Shown one piece after another: positions 22,141-32,758 of a stretch of 64,000 bases of DNA. Where the stretch lies: positions 62,001 to 126,000 of the forward strand of contig JAQMWT010000157.1 of the NCBI GenBank assembly GCA_029834535.1. Reading direction: 5' to 3'. The position numbers and the translations under genes are program-made. Numbering within the stretch: the stretch's first letter is position 1; each line of letters starts with the position of its first letter. The stretch is from Chrysophaeum taylorii (lineage: Eukaryota; Sar; Pelagophyceae; Pelagomonadales; Pelagomonadaceae). The notes under the pieces were generated by a model. That model was not told the DNA's origin, did no database searches, and was given only the letters and a program-made list of their open reading frames with translations.

Positions 22141-23499
22141 ATGAGCGGGGCTTGGTGCATAATGTTGTTCGCGTTGGCGCATGGCTTCCTAGCGCCTACT
22201 CCCCTCCGGCGCGCACCCCCAGGGGTCGTGGTGGCGTCTGGGACGTCGAGCCCAGGGAGTCCACAGCAGCAGCAGCAGCATCAGCAGCAGCAGCAAACAA
22301 CGGACAAGGCGGCAAACGACGTCGTCGTGGCCGATTTGATGGAGGCCGCGCGGCGGCTGCGTGAGGAAGCGTCCGAGATGGAGGCGCAGCTGCGACGCGA
22401 CGCGGCCTCCGAGCTCGACGAGTTCTTCGACATCGCCGACACGAACCGGGACGGTCGCGTGACGCTCGACGAGCTCCGCGTCGCGCTGCGGCTCAAGTTG
22501 GTCGATGGTGCGAATGCCCGCGACGCGGCGCGCGCCGAGCGACTTTTGAGCGACGCGCGCATCGCTCACGTCATGCGGGACCTCGACCGCGACAACGACG
22601 GCTCGATCGAGCGTGACGAGTGGGTCTCCGTACCCGAGTTCCGCGACCGCCTCGAGCAGATCTTCCGCGAGGAGGAGGAGGAGGAGGAGGAGGAGGGAAC
22701 CGTGCACGCCGCCGTTCTGGCGAACCGCCGCATTCTGGAGCGTATCGAACTCTTCGAGAAGCAGACGAACCAGACGGGACTCGCCGCGCGCCTCGCCGCG
22801 GTCGCGTGCTACCTCGTACCCGCGCTCGACTTGGCCATGTTGCCCATCTACAAGGTTCCGGTTCTTTCGCCCTTGCTCGTGCAGGCGGCGGCCGTCTACC
22901 ACAACGTACCGTTCTCGGGCGTCCTGGCCCTCTTCGTCGTCTTCAATATCGCTATCGACTTTAAGGTTCCGCGCCTCGTCCGCTGGGCCGCGCGCCACGC
23001 CCTCATCGTCGACCTCCTCGCGATCTTCACCCTCCCACCAGCCGTCCATGCCCTCGGCCCCGAGGTCGGGGCCCTTCTCCCGACGCTCCTCGAAGCCCTC
23101 GTTTTAGTCTGCGCGGTTTCCGCGCTAAACGGTAATAGCGCGACGTGGGTCCCTCTCACGGGACAGCTCGCCACCAAGTTTACCGACGACTGCGACCAGC
23201 AGATCAAGCAGACCATCGAAGAAGTTGCTTACAAGCAGGCCTACGCCAACGCGACCGCCCAGAAGTCTCCTCGGCTCGACTCGACGCGCGCCGTCCCCGA
23301 GCGAAAAACTGTTTTCGAGAAGCTCTTGGACGCCTTCTACAAACAGGCCGGCATTGACCGACCGGTCCAAGCCACTACTAAAGACACCGACGATGACGAC
23401 AACGACGCCGCCGCCGCCGCCGCCAAGAAGGCCAAGCCCAAGTCGTCGCACCACAAAGATGAGGAGGAATTTGAGGACGACGATTACTCTGAAATCTGA
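22141..23499 (+). CDS. Plastid-targeted EF-hand / Tic20-like fusion protein
   Basis: The frame is open further upstream, but ATG 22141 gives a classic heterokont leader: a signal peptide (CIMLFALAHG) followed by FLAPTPLRR, with Phe at the cleavage point and an Arg-rich, acid-free transit peptide. The mature part has a Gln-rich linker, a coiled helix, then two EF-hand loops: D100-TNRDGRVTLD-E111 and D149-RDNDGSIERD-E160, both with full calcium-ligand spacing. After a poly-Glu stretch comes a four-helix membrane region (about 205-340) with the Tic20/Ycf60 pattern: CYLVPALD, SPLLVQAAAVYHNVPF, FKVPRLVRWAARHALIVDLL. The tail is acidic. Tic20 forms part of the inner-envelope protein import channel. 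A calcium sensor in the same chain suggests calcium-tuned import, which is inference. Confidence 0.8.
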   Translation: MSGAWCIMLFALAHGFLAPTPLRRAPPGVVVASGTSSPGSPQQQQQHQQQQQTTDKAANDVVVADLMEAARRLREEASEMEAQLRRDAASELDEFFDIADTNRDGRVTLDELRVALRLKLVDGANARDAARAERLLSDARIAHVMRDLDRDNDGSIERDEWVSVPEFRDRLEQIFREEEEEEEEEGTVHAAVLANRRILERIELFEKQTNQTGLAARLAAVACYLVPALDLAMLPIYKVPVLSPLLVQAAAVYHNVPFSGVLALFVVFNIAIDFKVPRLVRWAARHALIVDLLAIFTLPPAVHALGPEVGALLPTLLEALVLVCAVSALNGNSATWVPLTGQLATKFTDDCDQQIKQTIEEVAYKQAYANATAQKSPRLDSTRAVPERKTVFEKLLDAFYKQAGIDRPVQATTKDTDDDDNDAAAAAAKKAKPKSSHHKDEEEFEDDDYSEI

Positions 23500-24068
23500 C
23501 TTCTCTCGCGAGATGGTGATGTATTTTTTTAATTTGTACAGGATCTCCTGCTGCACACAGAAAATCACTCCCTCGACCAAAGCGAAGGACCCTTTCCTCA
23601 CAAACAGAAATGCCGGCTACGTCGACATTATGAATGACTTACACTGTCTTTCGCGCGTTTAGACGTCGTCGGCCCTCGAAACGCCACGTCCTGTCCATTT
23701 TTTCGCAAACAACAAAGAACGACTCCCCCTTGTCCATGTCTTGTATCAACAACGCTCTTTATTTTCGCACGCGCGGTCTTTTATTCACAACAACAACAAC
23801 AACAAGCACCACTACACCACCTTCACCACATGCACATGCCACTACTTATTATTCGCGATCCTCATCGATAATATGTTATTCGTCGCCTATTATGACGACT
23901 CACGCTGTAATCCTTTTTTATAAATATTATGATTATCGCATGCCACCATGCACACACATTCCATTTGCTGCCCTGATGCTCTGGGGGAGCTGCGCTAGTT
24001 CTCTCCTCCGACTCTCGAGATGCCCTGGAAGAAGTGGTGCGCTCCCGCGACTCCGGAAACCAGCGTAG
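23500..24068. other. Intergenic; no gene seen
   Basis: AT-richer stretch with ACAACAACAACAA (about 23800), TTATGATTAT-type motifs and no sustained coding frame. It contains the 3' end of the Tic20-like gene and the insertion target of retrotransposon copy 2. Confidence 0.4.
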
Positions 24069-24085
24069 GACACACACACCTTGCG
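24069..24085. repeat. Target-site duplication of retrotransposon copy 2, left
   Basis: GACACACACACCTTGCG, repeated exactly at 24945-24961. A 17-bp duplication is in the range made by target-primed reverse transcription. Confidence 0.85.
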
Positions 24086-24944
24086 TCAAAGAGGCCGGCA
24101 TCCCAGCCCTGTCCGAGGTTTTCGGCATCTTTGTTGACGTCGTCGCCCCTACCATTCGCACGCGCCTCTACGGCCGGTACCGAGGCAATCTCGCCCGACG
24201 TCAAGTCGTCCCAGATATCCTCACCACGCTCGACAACAAGGAGCAAATCTACGATATCAAAACCCTCGCTTGGGGTTCGTTGTACACCGCCCACGCCCTC
24301 CATCCCTCCCACCCGTCGCCTGTCGATCGGCGCGCAGCGCAAGTCCACTCCGAATACCTCGATCACGCCCGCGGCATCAACGCCATCATCCCCCAGCCGG
24401 GTACAGCACCACCGCCTGGCTTCTTGGGCCCTGTCGAACAGCGGCTACGTAGCTACGGCACCGTCGCAGGCCTCGTCTTTGGTGCCTTCGGTGAGGCCAG
24501 CGCGGCGTGCCACACTCTCGCCCAAACATGCGCAGAGCGCATCGCTGCGCGAACCTGGGTGACAAGCGGCTGCGCCAACTTCACAGAGGCAAAGGCGGCC
24601 CAAACTCGCCGCATCTACCGTGAGTGGGGGATCGCCAACGCATTAGGCCGGGCTCGCTGTGCCCTCACCGCCCTCACCCATGTCGCCGCCTCGGGGAACC
24701 CCACCCAGGCCGCCCGATCCCAGCAGGACGTCACCCTTCGTCGCACATACGTCCGGCGGCAGCATGCGTACGACCTACGGGCGGGGCCCGTCCTCTCTTC
24801 GCCTGCCCCACGCCTCGGCGATGACCCCGACTAGGTCCCGCGTACTTATCTCCGCCCGTCAGGCACATCCCTCATACCCCACAAACCCACCCACATCCTT
24901 CATGCTCCCCACACACACCCCCCTCTTAGCAGTCGACATTTAAA
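24086..24944 (+). mobile_element. 5'-truncated non-LTR retrotransposon, copy 2
   Basis: The 859-bp insertion is bounded by a perfect 17-bp duplication. It begins mid-ORF and encodes the last ~249 residues of a retrotransposon protein (24086-24834) with an intact frame: LARRQVVPDILTTLDNKEQ, VAGLVFGAFGEASAACH, a run of Arg-rich helices and the end SSPAPRLGDDPD. The 3' UTR ends AGCAGTCGACATTTAAA. The closing domain resembles the region after the reverse transcriptase in algal non-LTR elements; no RT or endonuclease motif is included. The intact frame, against the frameshifted copy at 3622-4384, suggests this copy is younger. Confidence 0.8.
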
Positions 24945-24961
24945 GACACACACACCTTGCG
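24945..24961. repeat. Target-site duplication of retrotransposon copy 2, right
   Basis: GACACACACACCTTGCG, identical to 24069-24085. Confidence 0.85.
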
Positions 24962-25324
24962 GGATCATATACTTACCCCACCTGCTGGGAGGACGACACT
25001 CCACGAGCAGGATTTTTTTGGTTTATGACGAGAAAAAAATTGGGTTTCCTACCTACCTACCAACCTACCTATCTACCTACATCATCGAGCGCGTGATGAC
25101 CGCCGACTTCCCGGCGTCGTGTTTGTCTTTGAGGTAACTACTGGCTTCAATCATACCATTGCTGTTACGAGGGTGGGGGCGTCTTTGGGAGGTGGGGGCG
25201 AAGATGTTCGCGCCTCAGACGGCGCCGGTTCGAGCGGATCGGCTTCATTACTGAGGGCGTCGAGTTGGCGTTCCAGCCTGCGCCCACAACCGAGAGTCAG
25301 CGAGAAACGAAACGAGACAGAATC
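24962..25324. other. Intergenic with (CTAC)n microsatellite
   Basis: The stretch contains CTACCTACCTACCAACCTAC at about 25049-25082 and GTGGGGGCG repeats near 25173-25200. No gene was found. Confidence 0.5.
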
Positions 25325-27429
25325 CTACTTGACGATGGCGAGGTCGAGCTTGGATTTCAAGGGCTGGATCTTCGGGTTATCCGGTTGGTGTTTCAAGATG
25401 GCATCGAGCGCTTTTTGTCGCCTGCGAAAAATTCTCGTTACGCACGCGATACTCTGGACGACGACGACGACGCCGGTTCGCACTCCCGACAGCCGTGAAG
25501 CTTCGCCTCGAGTGCGGCCTTGCGCGCTCGTCGATCCTCGTCGTCGTCTTTCGGCGGCACCTCCACGTCGGGCGGCGGCTTTTCCTGCGGCTGCGCTTCG
25601 ACGGCGGCCTCGTCGTCGCGTCGCGCCGGAGCGGAGGTCTCGACGACGACGGTACCATTACTTTTCGCGACCCCCGAGCCGTTGCGAACACGTCTCGTCG
25701 TGGTGGTGGTTTCGGAGACGTCGCCGTTTGGAGCCAGGATGTTGGTCGTCGCCCCGCAGGTGCACGCTGCGAGGCGGCGAGCGAGCTGCTTGCGCTCGTC
25801 CTTGAGCTTCTTGGCGTGCGCGGCGTACTGGCGCTGGACCATGCGAGCCTCGTCGGCGTCCGCCCTGGCCTCGGCGAGCTTGTCGTCGGCCGCGGCGCGG
25901 AGGCGACGGAGCTCGGCGATGAGGACGCGCTTCTCTTCCGCGAGGCGGGATTTTTCGTCCTGGAACTTGGCCGTCGAGGTGCGCGCGCGCGAACACGCCA
26001 GAGCGCACCTAGCGGCGGCTCGCCTCGCGTCGGCGGCGGCCCGGTCGACGTCTTCGTCGCCGCACTCGAGGCGAGACCAGGTGCGGTCGGCCTCGGTGTC
26101 GAGGGCGACGAAAGGGTTGTAGGTCGCGCGGTCGTCGTCGTAGTCGCCTGCGAGCTCGAGGTCAGCGACTGCCCTGAGCGCGCCGACGGCGGCCGCGGTC
26201 TTCGCCTCGGCGCGCGCAGCGCGGTCGTTGGCTGCCTTGAGCTCTGCCGCGAAGACCTCGCGCTCAGCCTTTGCCGTGCGGGACTCGGCCTCGGCACGCT
26301 CGCGCTCCATGTTCGTCGCGGCCACGGCGCGGTCGGCCCGCGCGCGCTCCGACGCCGCCTCGTCCTCGAGCGCGGCGACGGTCGCCAGCGCCGACCGGAG
26401 CAGATCCTCGGGAGATTTGTTACTCCTCGGATTGCCGTCCTCGTTGAAGGCTACCGCGAGCCGCGCGGCCGCGCGCCGCAGGTTCGCACGCACGTGTAGG
26501 CCCGTGATGGTCACGCCATCGGCGGTTTCGGCGTCGTCGCGACGATCGACGTCCGCGACGACCTCGACCGACGCGACGCAGCACGACCCCGGAGCTTGCC
26601 AGAGACGCTCGCCGAAACTGTCGAGGGTCCGCTGTTCGCGCGCCTCGGTCGCCGCCGTCCGCGCGGCCTCGGCCGCCGCGGCGTCGCACTTGGCGAGCTT
26701 GAGCGCGACGTCGATTTCGACCGGCTTGGCCGTCGTCGGCAGCAAGGACCGCGACCGCCCCGCTCGCTTGCCCGCGTCGGCGCTCGCCTCCCAAATCAAA
26801 AACAACTCGCCGTCGGCCTCGGCACACCACGTCTTGTTCTCACCATCTTGCTCGACGACCTCCCCGCTCGCCTCGTTGACCACTCCCCCGAATGGAAACT
26901 CGGGTTCGAATTCGTCGCCGACCTCGCCCGTCACGAAAACCGCCCGAAACTCCGTCTTGTCGCGGCCCGCCGTCGTCCACGACCACGCCACCGTCTCTTG
27001 CGCGCGCATCGCTTGCCGTCCCACGAGCCTCTTCCGCGGCAAGATCTTCCCCGTTGTCGCCTGCGCGCCCATGAGCAAGAACGACGCCATCGACACGTTC
27101 TCGTCGAACCCGTCGCCGCTCCCGTCGACAAACGCGCGCAAGCTCCGCGTCCGTCGCGTTAGGTCCCGACCCACTATCCAGCTCAGCCACGCCTCGATCG
27201 CCGTCGCGGCCGACGCCCCCTTGGATACCTCGCGCAGCCGCTGCTCGATGTCGCTCTTCTCGAAAACGCTCTCCCCGAGCTCCTCGCGCAGCGACCGCTG
27301 CAGCTCCACGAGCCGCGACGCCCCGAGCCGTTCGCGGAAAGAGCTCCCGTTCCCTTCGCCCACGCTCAGCCTCACGTCGAACTCTCCCAGATCATCCCAC
27401 GGTCCACCCTTGGATCCGACGACCAACAT
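25325..27429 (-). CDS. GOLD-like domain and coiled-coil protein
   Basis: There are two exons, 25484-27429 and 25325-25421, with a 62-nt intron (25422-25483, GTGCG...CGCAG) that restores a helical end LDAILKHQPDNPKIQPLKSK. The protein is 680 residues. Residues 145-225 show a GOLD-type beta pattern: VAWSWTTAGRDKTEFRAVF and GELFLIWEAS. From about 340 to 560 the sequence is Ala/Arg/Glu-rich coiled coil, then a low-complexity segment. The first 90 residues are helical and acidic. GOLD domains mediate protein or membrane interactions in Golgi traffic. A tethering role is possible but unproven, and no named orthologue was recognised. Confidence 0.7.
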
Positions 27430-28185
27430 ACTCCGCGAGAAGAGTCGCGGACCTTTACGGAGGTGCGAAGTGGGGTGTGTATTAACGTAATTCTTCTCCC
27501 CAGGCGGCGCAAAAGCTCGGATGACTTGGGCCTACCTCTCGGAAGACTCCGGTCTTATAATGGCAGCCAGCTAGCTACCTGAGAGATCCCGGAAGAGTAG
27601 TGCGCGGCGAGCCGCGTCGCCTCGCCCGTTGCGCGTCACTCGTAATAACGGCACAACACCTGAGCACCCGCCCGATAATTATATACTTTGTGTCCGGACG
27701 GGGATGCAGCTTGCCGCTAAGCGTGCCAGAGTCGGGGTGGGTGCTCCAGGGATGAACGAACGAACGAACGAATGAATGAAGATATAAACGTGCGTGAGCA
27801 GCTCACGTAGTAGTAGGTAGGTAGCCTGAACTCGCGTTCGCGCGATGACGTGGTATCTGGACTTGTCGGTTTTCTTCTTCACTTCGCCCTTCTTTTCTCC
27901 CATAACTTAGGTTCCGTGTGCGTCGTGGATCGCATCGACCCCTTGGTTGTCGTCGTTTATTGCCACCATGCAACTCTCACAGAAGGGTGTTCGAAGAAAC
28001 CGCCGGGGGTTTTAGACATCATCCTTCCAACCCCGCCATGATGTGCCCGCGGCGAGACATCATGGTGCGAGGTACTCGTAGTACTAGAAGTTAATCGCTA
28101 TGATTGGCATCGATCGATCGATCGATCGATCGCGAAGAAGGCGGTGTGTCTGTCCGCCGTGAAACAAATTCGCGTGGTGGTGTAT
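27430..28185. other. Intergenic, about 750 bp, simple repeats
   Basis: The stretch includes (GAAC)n/(GAAT)n at about 27755-27780, GTAGTAGGTAGGTAG near 27808, and (GATC)n at 28109-28131. No gene was recognised. It lies between the start of the minus-strand GOLD protein and the 3' end of RecQ, so it is promoter on one side and terminator on the other. Confidence 0.45.
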
Positions 28186-31100
28186 CTAGAAACTGTGGGC
28201 TGCCGGATCTGGGACCGAGCCCGAGGACTCGGTGATGATTTCGCTCGCGCAGCGTCGCCGCTTCACGCGCGGAGACGGATCAGGAGCTCCTGGCTGCGAG
28301 GGATCGTCGACACTCGAGATGAAGGAACCCTTGCCGCCAAACTCGTCGTCGGATACGTCCATCGAGTCTTTGGCGTCCCCGTAAACTGCCTTCCACGCGA
28401 GACAAACCTCCTCGACGATCTGATCGCCATATTTTTTCATCTTGGCCTGCGGCGGCGGCGGTAAGGGAGGTCACGCATACACGAACGAGTCGTTCGCCAC
28501 TGACCTGGGGGAAGGCGTCCACGACCTGCTGAAGCATCTCAATCTGCGAGGACGCGCGATCGATAAACCCGCGGGAACGAAACATCTTCGACGACGTACG
28601 GTGCGGGGGGCTTCGCGCGCAATGGTGCGTATGTGCTCTTCGGAGACGACCTGGTAGAGCATGAGCGTGTTCTCGTCGGAGACACGTTGCCGCCAGCTGG
28701 TCAGGCGGTCCGAGACGGCCTTCCGGAGCGCGTCGTCGCCTCGCGTAGCCGAAGAAGCCGACACGGCAGACTCGTCACGAGGCGTGGCGGCCGCCGTTGG
28801 GCAAGACGTCCTCGGCGGCCGCGCGGGTCGGCTTGCGCGCTGGTCGCGCGGTGCGGCGGGGGTCCGCGCGACTTGCGGAAGCCACGCCGGGCCTTCGTCG
28901 AACTCGTCGCGGCGGCGCGGGTCGACCCCTCGCTGCTGCTGCGCCCGGCGCCGAGCTGCCTCGGCCTCGGCACCGGCACCGTTGAGGCGGACCGATATGG
29001 TAAACTTGGCGTTGGGCGTCGCGTTTTCGAAATCGCGCGCGCGACTTCCCTGGAAGACGTAGTCGTTGTTGTAGCCCGACGAATTCTCGACCGAGCGCTC
29101 GGAGAGGACGTCTTCGAGGACGAGACGATCGACGAGCTGTTCGACATCTTTTTTACCGAGGCGACTGCCAGCCGCAAAGAGCGGCGCATTGGTCGCCCGG
29201 ATCTTTTCCATTTGCCTGTTCGCGCTGCCGCGGTAGGCGTCCACGAGGCCGGCGCGCGTGATGTTGTTCGCGGCGCCGCCGGCGCGCGTCGGCGTCGTAG
29301 ACGTGATCTGGCGCAGGAGCTTGACGACGTTGGTCGCGTGCGAGGTAAAGTCGCGCTCCTCGTGGGGGCGCTTGTCGCGGCAGTTGTCGCAGAGGTCGCG
29401 GCACCCCTTGGCTGGATCAAAGCCCGTTTCCCCAAAGTAGTCGAGGACAACTCGGCGTCGGCATTTGACTTTTTCGGCGGCGTAGAGGGCCATCGCGCGG
29501 AGCGCGTGGAGTTCCTGGTCAACGGCTTTGGCGTCGCGCGGGCCGTTTTTTTTCTCGTCGCGGATCATCACCTCCTGCGTCGCGCGGTCCTTGAACGAGA
29601 AGTAGAGGACGCACTGGCCGCCGAGGCCGTCGCGGCCGCATCGGCCCGACTCCTGGTAGTAGTTTGCGAGAGACTTTGGCATCGAGTAGTGGATGACGTA
29701 CCGCACGTCGGGCTTGTTGACGCCCATGCCGAAGGCCAACGTCGCGCAGATCACCTTGAGCTCGCCGCGCGACCATCGCCGTTGTCTGTCCTCGCGCTCC
29801 GCCGCGTCGACCTCGGCGTGGTAAAACGAGATCTTTCTCGCGAACGACCCCGGCAACGCGTTCTGGAGCTCCTCGCTCACTTTCTCGCAGTCGCGCCGCG
29901 AGAGGCAGTAGATGAGACCCGTCTCGTTCTGTCGCTGCCGCACGTAATCGGCAACCTCCTTGAGGACCTGTTTCTTTTTGTTGCCCTTGTGCCGGACCTG
30001 GTAATCGAGCTTGGGCCGATTGAACGACGAGCGCCAGCTGAACGGCTGCCGCAGCCCGAGCACGCGCGACACGTCGTCCACGACCCTCGAGTCGGCCGTC
30101 GCCGTGAGTGCCATGATCGGGATCGTCGCAAACTCCCGCCGCAGAATGCGCAATCCAAGGTAGTCGGGCCGGAAGTCGTGACCCCAGCTCGAGACGCAGT
30201 GCGCCTCGTCGACGACGAACCGCGACAGACGACCCATCACCGCGAGGCGATGGAGCAAGCTGCGAGCGTGGCCAGAGTGTGCCAGCTTTTCGGGCGTCAG
30301 GTACAACAATTTGTAGTCGCCGTGGGCCGGGAGCGCGCCGAGCGCGGCCGCGACCGACTGGTAGTCGGACGAACCGCTCGACAGCGTCGCCGATCGCACG
30401 CCGCACTCGTTCATCGAATCCACCTGGTCCTGGATGAGCGAGACGAGCGGCGAGAACACCACGGCCAGACCCGGGCAGCACCATGCCGGTAGCTGGTAAC
30501 ACAAACTCTTCCCGCCACCGGTGGGCATGAGGACGAAGCAGTCCTCGCCTCGCATAGCTGCCGCGACCACCTCGCGCTGGCCCGGCCGGAACGCCTTGTG
30601 CCCGAACGTCGTCGCGTTCTCCTCCTCGAAATCCAGGACCTCGCCCAGTCGCGGCGGCGGCGGTTGGACAACCGGCGGCACCGCGTTGAATGTGAACGAG
30701 GTGTTCGTGTTGCTCGAGGCGCCGTCCTCCCACTCGAAGAAGTTGCAATCCGGGCACTTGAAAAAGACCCGCCCCGGATTGGCCGCTGTGTTGGACGTGA
30801 GCCGCGCACACTCGACGCCGCAATTGCACACGCGGCCGCCGGTCGGCGGCGCGCTCGTCTCGACGGCCGCAGAGCGCGGCCCGTTTGCAAAAGAAGATGA
30901 AGATCCGCCGTCCTCCCACTCCCCCTGCACAGGCTCCAGGGGTGGTCGTGTTAATGGCGCCTGCACTGGTGCCCGCCCTTGCGGCGGTGGGTTGCTGCGA
31001 CGCGCCACTTGGATCAAGCGTTCGAGATCGCTCGCGAGCACGCGGCCGTCTCTCGCGAGTCGTTGCACCTCGCTCAGCGAGACCGTCAACACCGTCGGCG

Positions 31101-31230
31101 CATACGTCGGCGGCACAGCAGCAAACGTTTGGTGCGGCGCCGCCGCCGTCGCCGCACGATGAGGTTGCGGCGCTGCGTTCACCTCGACATGGGTTCGCAG
31201 CTCGAGCTCCGCCTCGACCTTTTCGGTCAT
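28186..31230 (-). CDS. RecQ-family DNA helicase with N-terminal GRF zinc finger and C-terminal HRDC
   Basis: Three exons: 28600-31230, 28505-28543 (39 nt) and 28186-28446, with introns of 56 and 58 nt in phase 0. The protein is 976 residues. The order is an unstructured N-terminus, a GRF-type finger (CNCGVECARL ... CPDCNFFEWED, about 136-168), the helicase core with Walker A MPTGGGKSLCYQLP (235-248), DEAH box 341-344 in VVDEAHCVSSWGHDFRPDY, motif VI YYQESGRCGRDG, the RecQ zinc-binding block (CRRRVVLDYFGE ... CRDLCDNC), a winged-helix RQC region and an HRDC domain completed by the two short exons. This is the BLM/Sgs1-like architecture, acting in homologous recombination and replication-fork repair. 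A GRF finger is known from topoisomerase III and NEIL3; on a RecQ it is uncommon. Its start overlaps the upstream gene's stop (ATGA). Confidence 0.93.
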
Positions 31231-31691
31231 CTGCGCGCGGCGTGAGTAACGTCTTCGGGTGCCCGCACCTCCGCCAGGTCGTTATCGTCAAGGTCTGTGG
31301 CGAAAAGGTCTTCGACCTTCTCGCGTGGACAGCCAGCCTCGTTCACGTTAGTCACGTTCCGTAGGATCGGCCGCGCGGCCTTGGTCCGCGCCGGTGCCGG
31401 AATCAGCTTGGACACGCCGTCGAGTCCCTGCCCACCAAGACGCCCGATCGCCTGCGAGCGCTTCAAAGACGCACAATGCAACGCGCACCGCTCGGCGTTC
31501 TACGTCGTCCGCAGGACACGACGGCGTCCACAACAACCCCGACCTGAGGAGTGCGAATCATGACTCTCGCGCCATGGCACTAGCACGCACCTGGACTTGT
31601 TGTCGCGGAGGAATGGCGTCATTCCCAACAGCGCCGCCTCGCGCTGGTGCTCCTGCAGCCATCGGACCTGCTGCTCGTAGTTTGTCGGCAT
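31227..31691 (-). CDS. Small Cys-containing protein of unknown function, overlapping the RecQ start
   Basis: Two exons, 31587-31691 and 31227-31499, with an 87-nt intron (31500-31586). The protein is 125 residues: MPTNYEQQVRWLQEHQRE, then the splice region KSRCNAERCALHCASLKR, a Gly/Arg segment, VTNVNEAGCPREKVEDLF and an acidic tail. The Cys pattern (C-x4-C-x3-C) could bind metal. No family was recognised. The stop TGA (31229-31227) overlaps the RecQ ATG (31230-31228). Splicing that joins this frame to RecQ as one longer protein is an alternative. Confidence 0.6.
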
Positions 31692-31739
31692 CACCGCAAC
31701 GACACGACTCTTACTAACCCCGGTTCGTAGACTCCCCCT

Positions 31740-31995
31740 CCCTTTTTATTTCTGTACATGTTTTCCTCAGCCTTTCCGGCCACCTCACGCAACCCTTATC
31801 ATTCTTCCACACCCCCCTCGACCCCCGCAAAACTTAGAAGTCGACTGTTAAAAACCCTTGTCCCCAAAAAACACACACTGCACCCCTCTTAGGAGTCGAC
31901 CATTACTATGTAAAAACCCTTGTGCCCATCCTTCATGTCCCCACCCACACGCACCCCCCACCACATCATAGCCGTCGTTAAAAACCCTTGCACGG
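31740..31995. repeat. Diverged copies of the retrotransposon 3' tail
   Basis: Three degenerate units end in TTAGRAGTCGAC...TTAAAAACCCTTG. One contains CCCATCCTTCATGTCCCCACCCACACGCACCCCCC, clearly related to the tails at 4325-4760 and 24895-24944. The end TAAAAACCCTTG also echoes 2515-2530 and 2830-2860. These look like old insertions. Confidence 0.55.
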
Positions 31996-32002
31996 CTGTG
32001 CC

Positions 32003-32758
32003 ATGTGTCTATGGTTCTTCCATCGCCTCCGCACGCAGCGGTGTAGTGCGTTTTGCAATTGGAACTGCACGTGTCCTTGCTTAGCGCTATGCCTTGCGCC
32101 GCTGGGGGCGTTAATTGGCCTTTTGTGCGGAGTCACCTTTGGTGTAATCAAATGGATCCCGGGGACAGTGCATCGTGTGCGTTCAAGCTGTCGCGCCTAT
32201 TGTAGCGTCATCTCGGCCGGCGCGGTGCGGATGATGGTCCCCTCATCGCAATTACGTTTTGTTCCGCAGGAGCATTACGACGCCGAGGCTGCGCGCGTTC
32301 AACAGCGCGCACCGCCCATGCCCCAAGGCAACCCGGCCGTGTTGATGGACGTCGTGGTCTCGAGAGTTGAGACGCGATTACAGTCTACGGGTCACGTGTG
32401 TGCGGCCGAACTGTACTGTTGCTGCTCGCCGTGCTTCGTCCTCTGCATGCTCCTAATGCCCGTATATCTCTTCCTCAACCTCGTCGTGTGGATTGGGTTG
32501 ATCCGAGGGCCGTGCATTGGCTGCAACGCAGGGTGTGGTCTCTCGTGCGCTGAGTTCTCCAAGCGCCTGTGCGAGGCTATCAAGACGATTGACATCCTGT
32601 CGTCGCTTGCCGCTTTCGGCACCCCCAACCCGTGGTGCGAGTACAGCCGGGTGAGTCAAGAAGGCTCGCCGACGGCGCCGCAAGCACCTCCAATTGCCGT
32701 TGCTCAGCCCGTCCAAGCCACGCAAATTCAGCAGCCTATCGCCTATGCAACGTACTGA
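32003..32758 (+). CDS. Cys-rich membrane protein, unknown
   Basis: A single exon of 251 residues from ATG 32003. Two hydrophobic, Cys-rich segments stand out: CTCPCLALCLAPLGALIGLL with FGVIKW in the first quarter, and CCCSPCFVLCMLLMPVYLFL with VVWIGLI in the third. Between them is a soluble, Gln/Pro-bearing stretch; the tail is Pro/Gln-rich and ends TQIQQPIAYATY. The dense cysteines next to hydrophobic segments suggest palmitoylation or a PLAC8-like fold, but no signature motif is convincing. Flanked by repeats; codon use looks ordinary. Confidence 0.6.
   Translation: MCLWFFHRLRTQRCSAFCNWNCTCPCLALCLAPLGALIGLLCGVTFGVIKWIPGTVHRVRSSCRAYCSVISAGAVRMMVPSSQLRFVPQEHYDAEAARVQQRAPPMPQGNPAVLMDVVVSRVETRLQSTGHVCAAELYCCCSPCFVLCMLLMPVYLFLNLVVWIGLIRGPCIGCNAGCGLSCAEFSKRLCEAIKTIDILSSLAAFGTPNPWCEYSRVSQEGSPTAPQAPPIAVAQPVQATQIQQPIAYATY

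Noticed and set aside
26228-27490. 420-codon plus-strand frame
   Set aside because: Antisense to the GOLD/coiled-coil gene; Ser/Ala-rich shadow composition.
28633-30492. 619-codon plus-strand frame
   Set aside because: Antisense to the RecQ helicase, which has clear motifs; the plus product is an Arg/Val-rich shadow.
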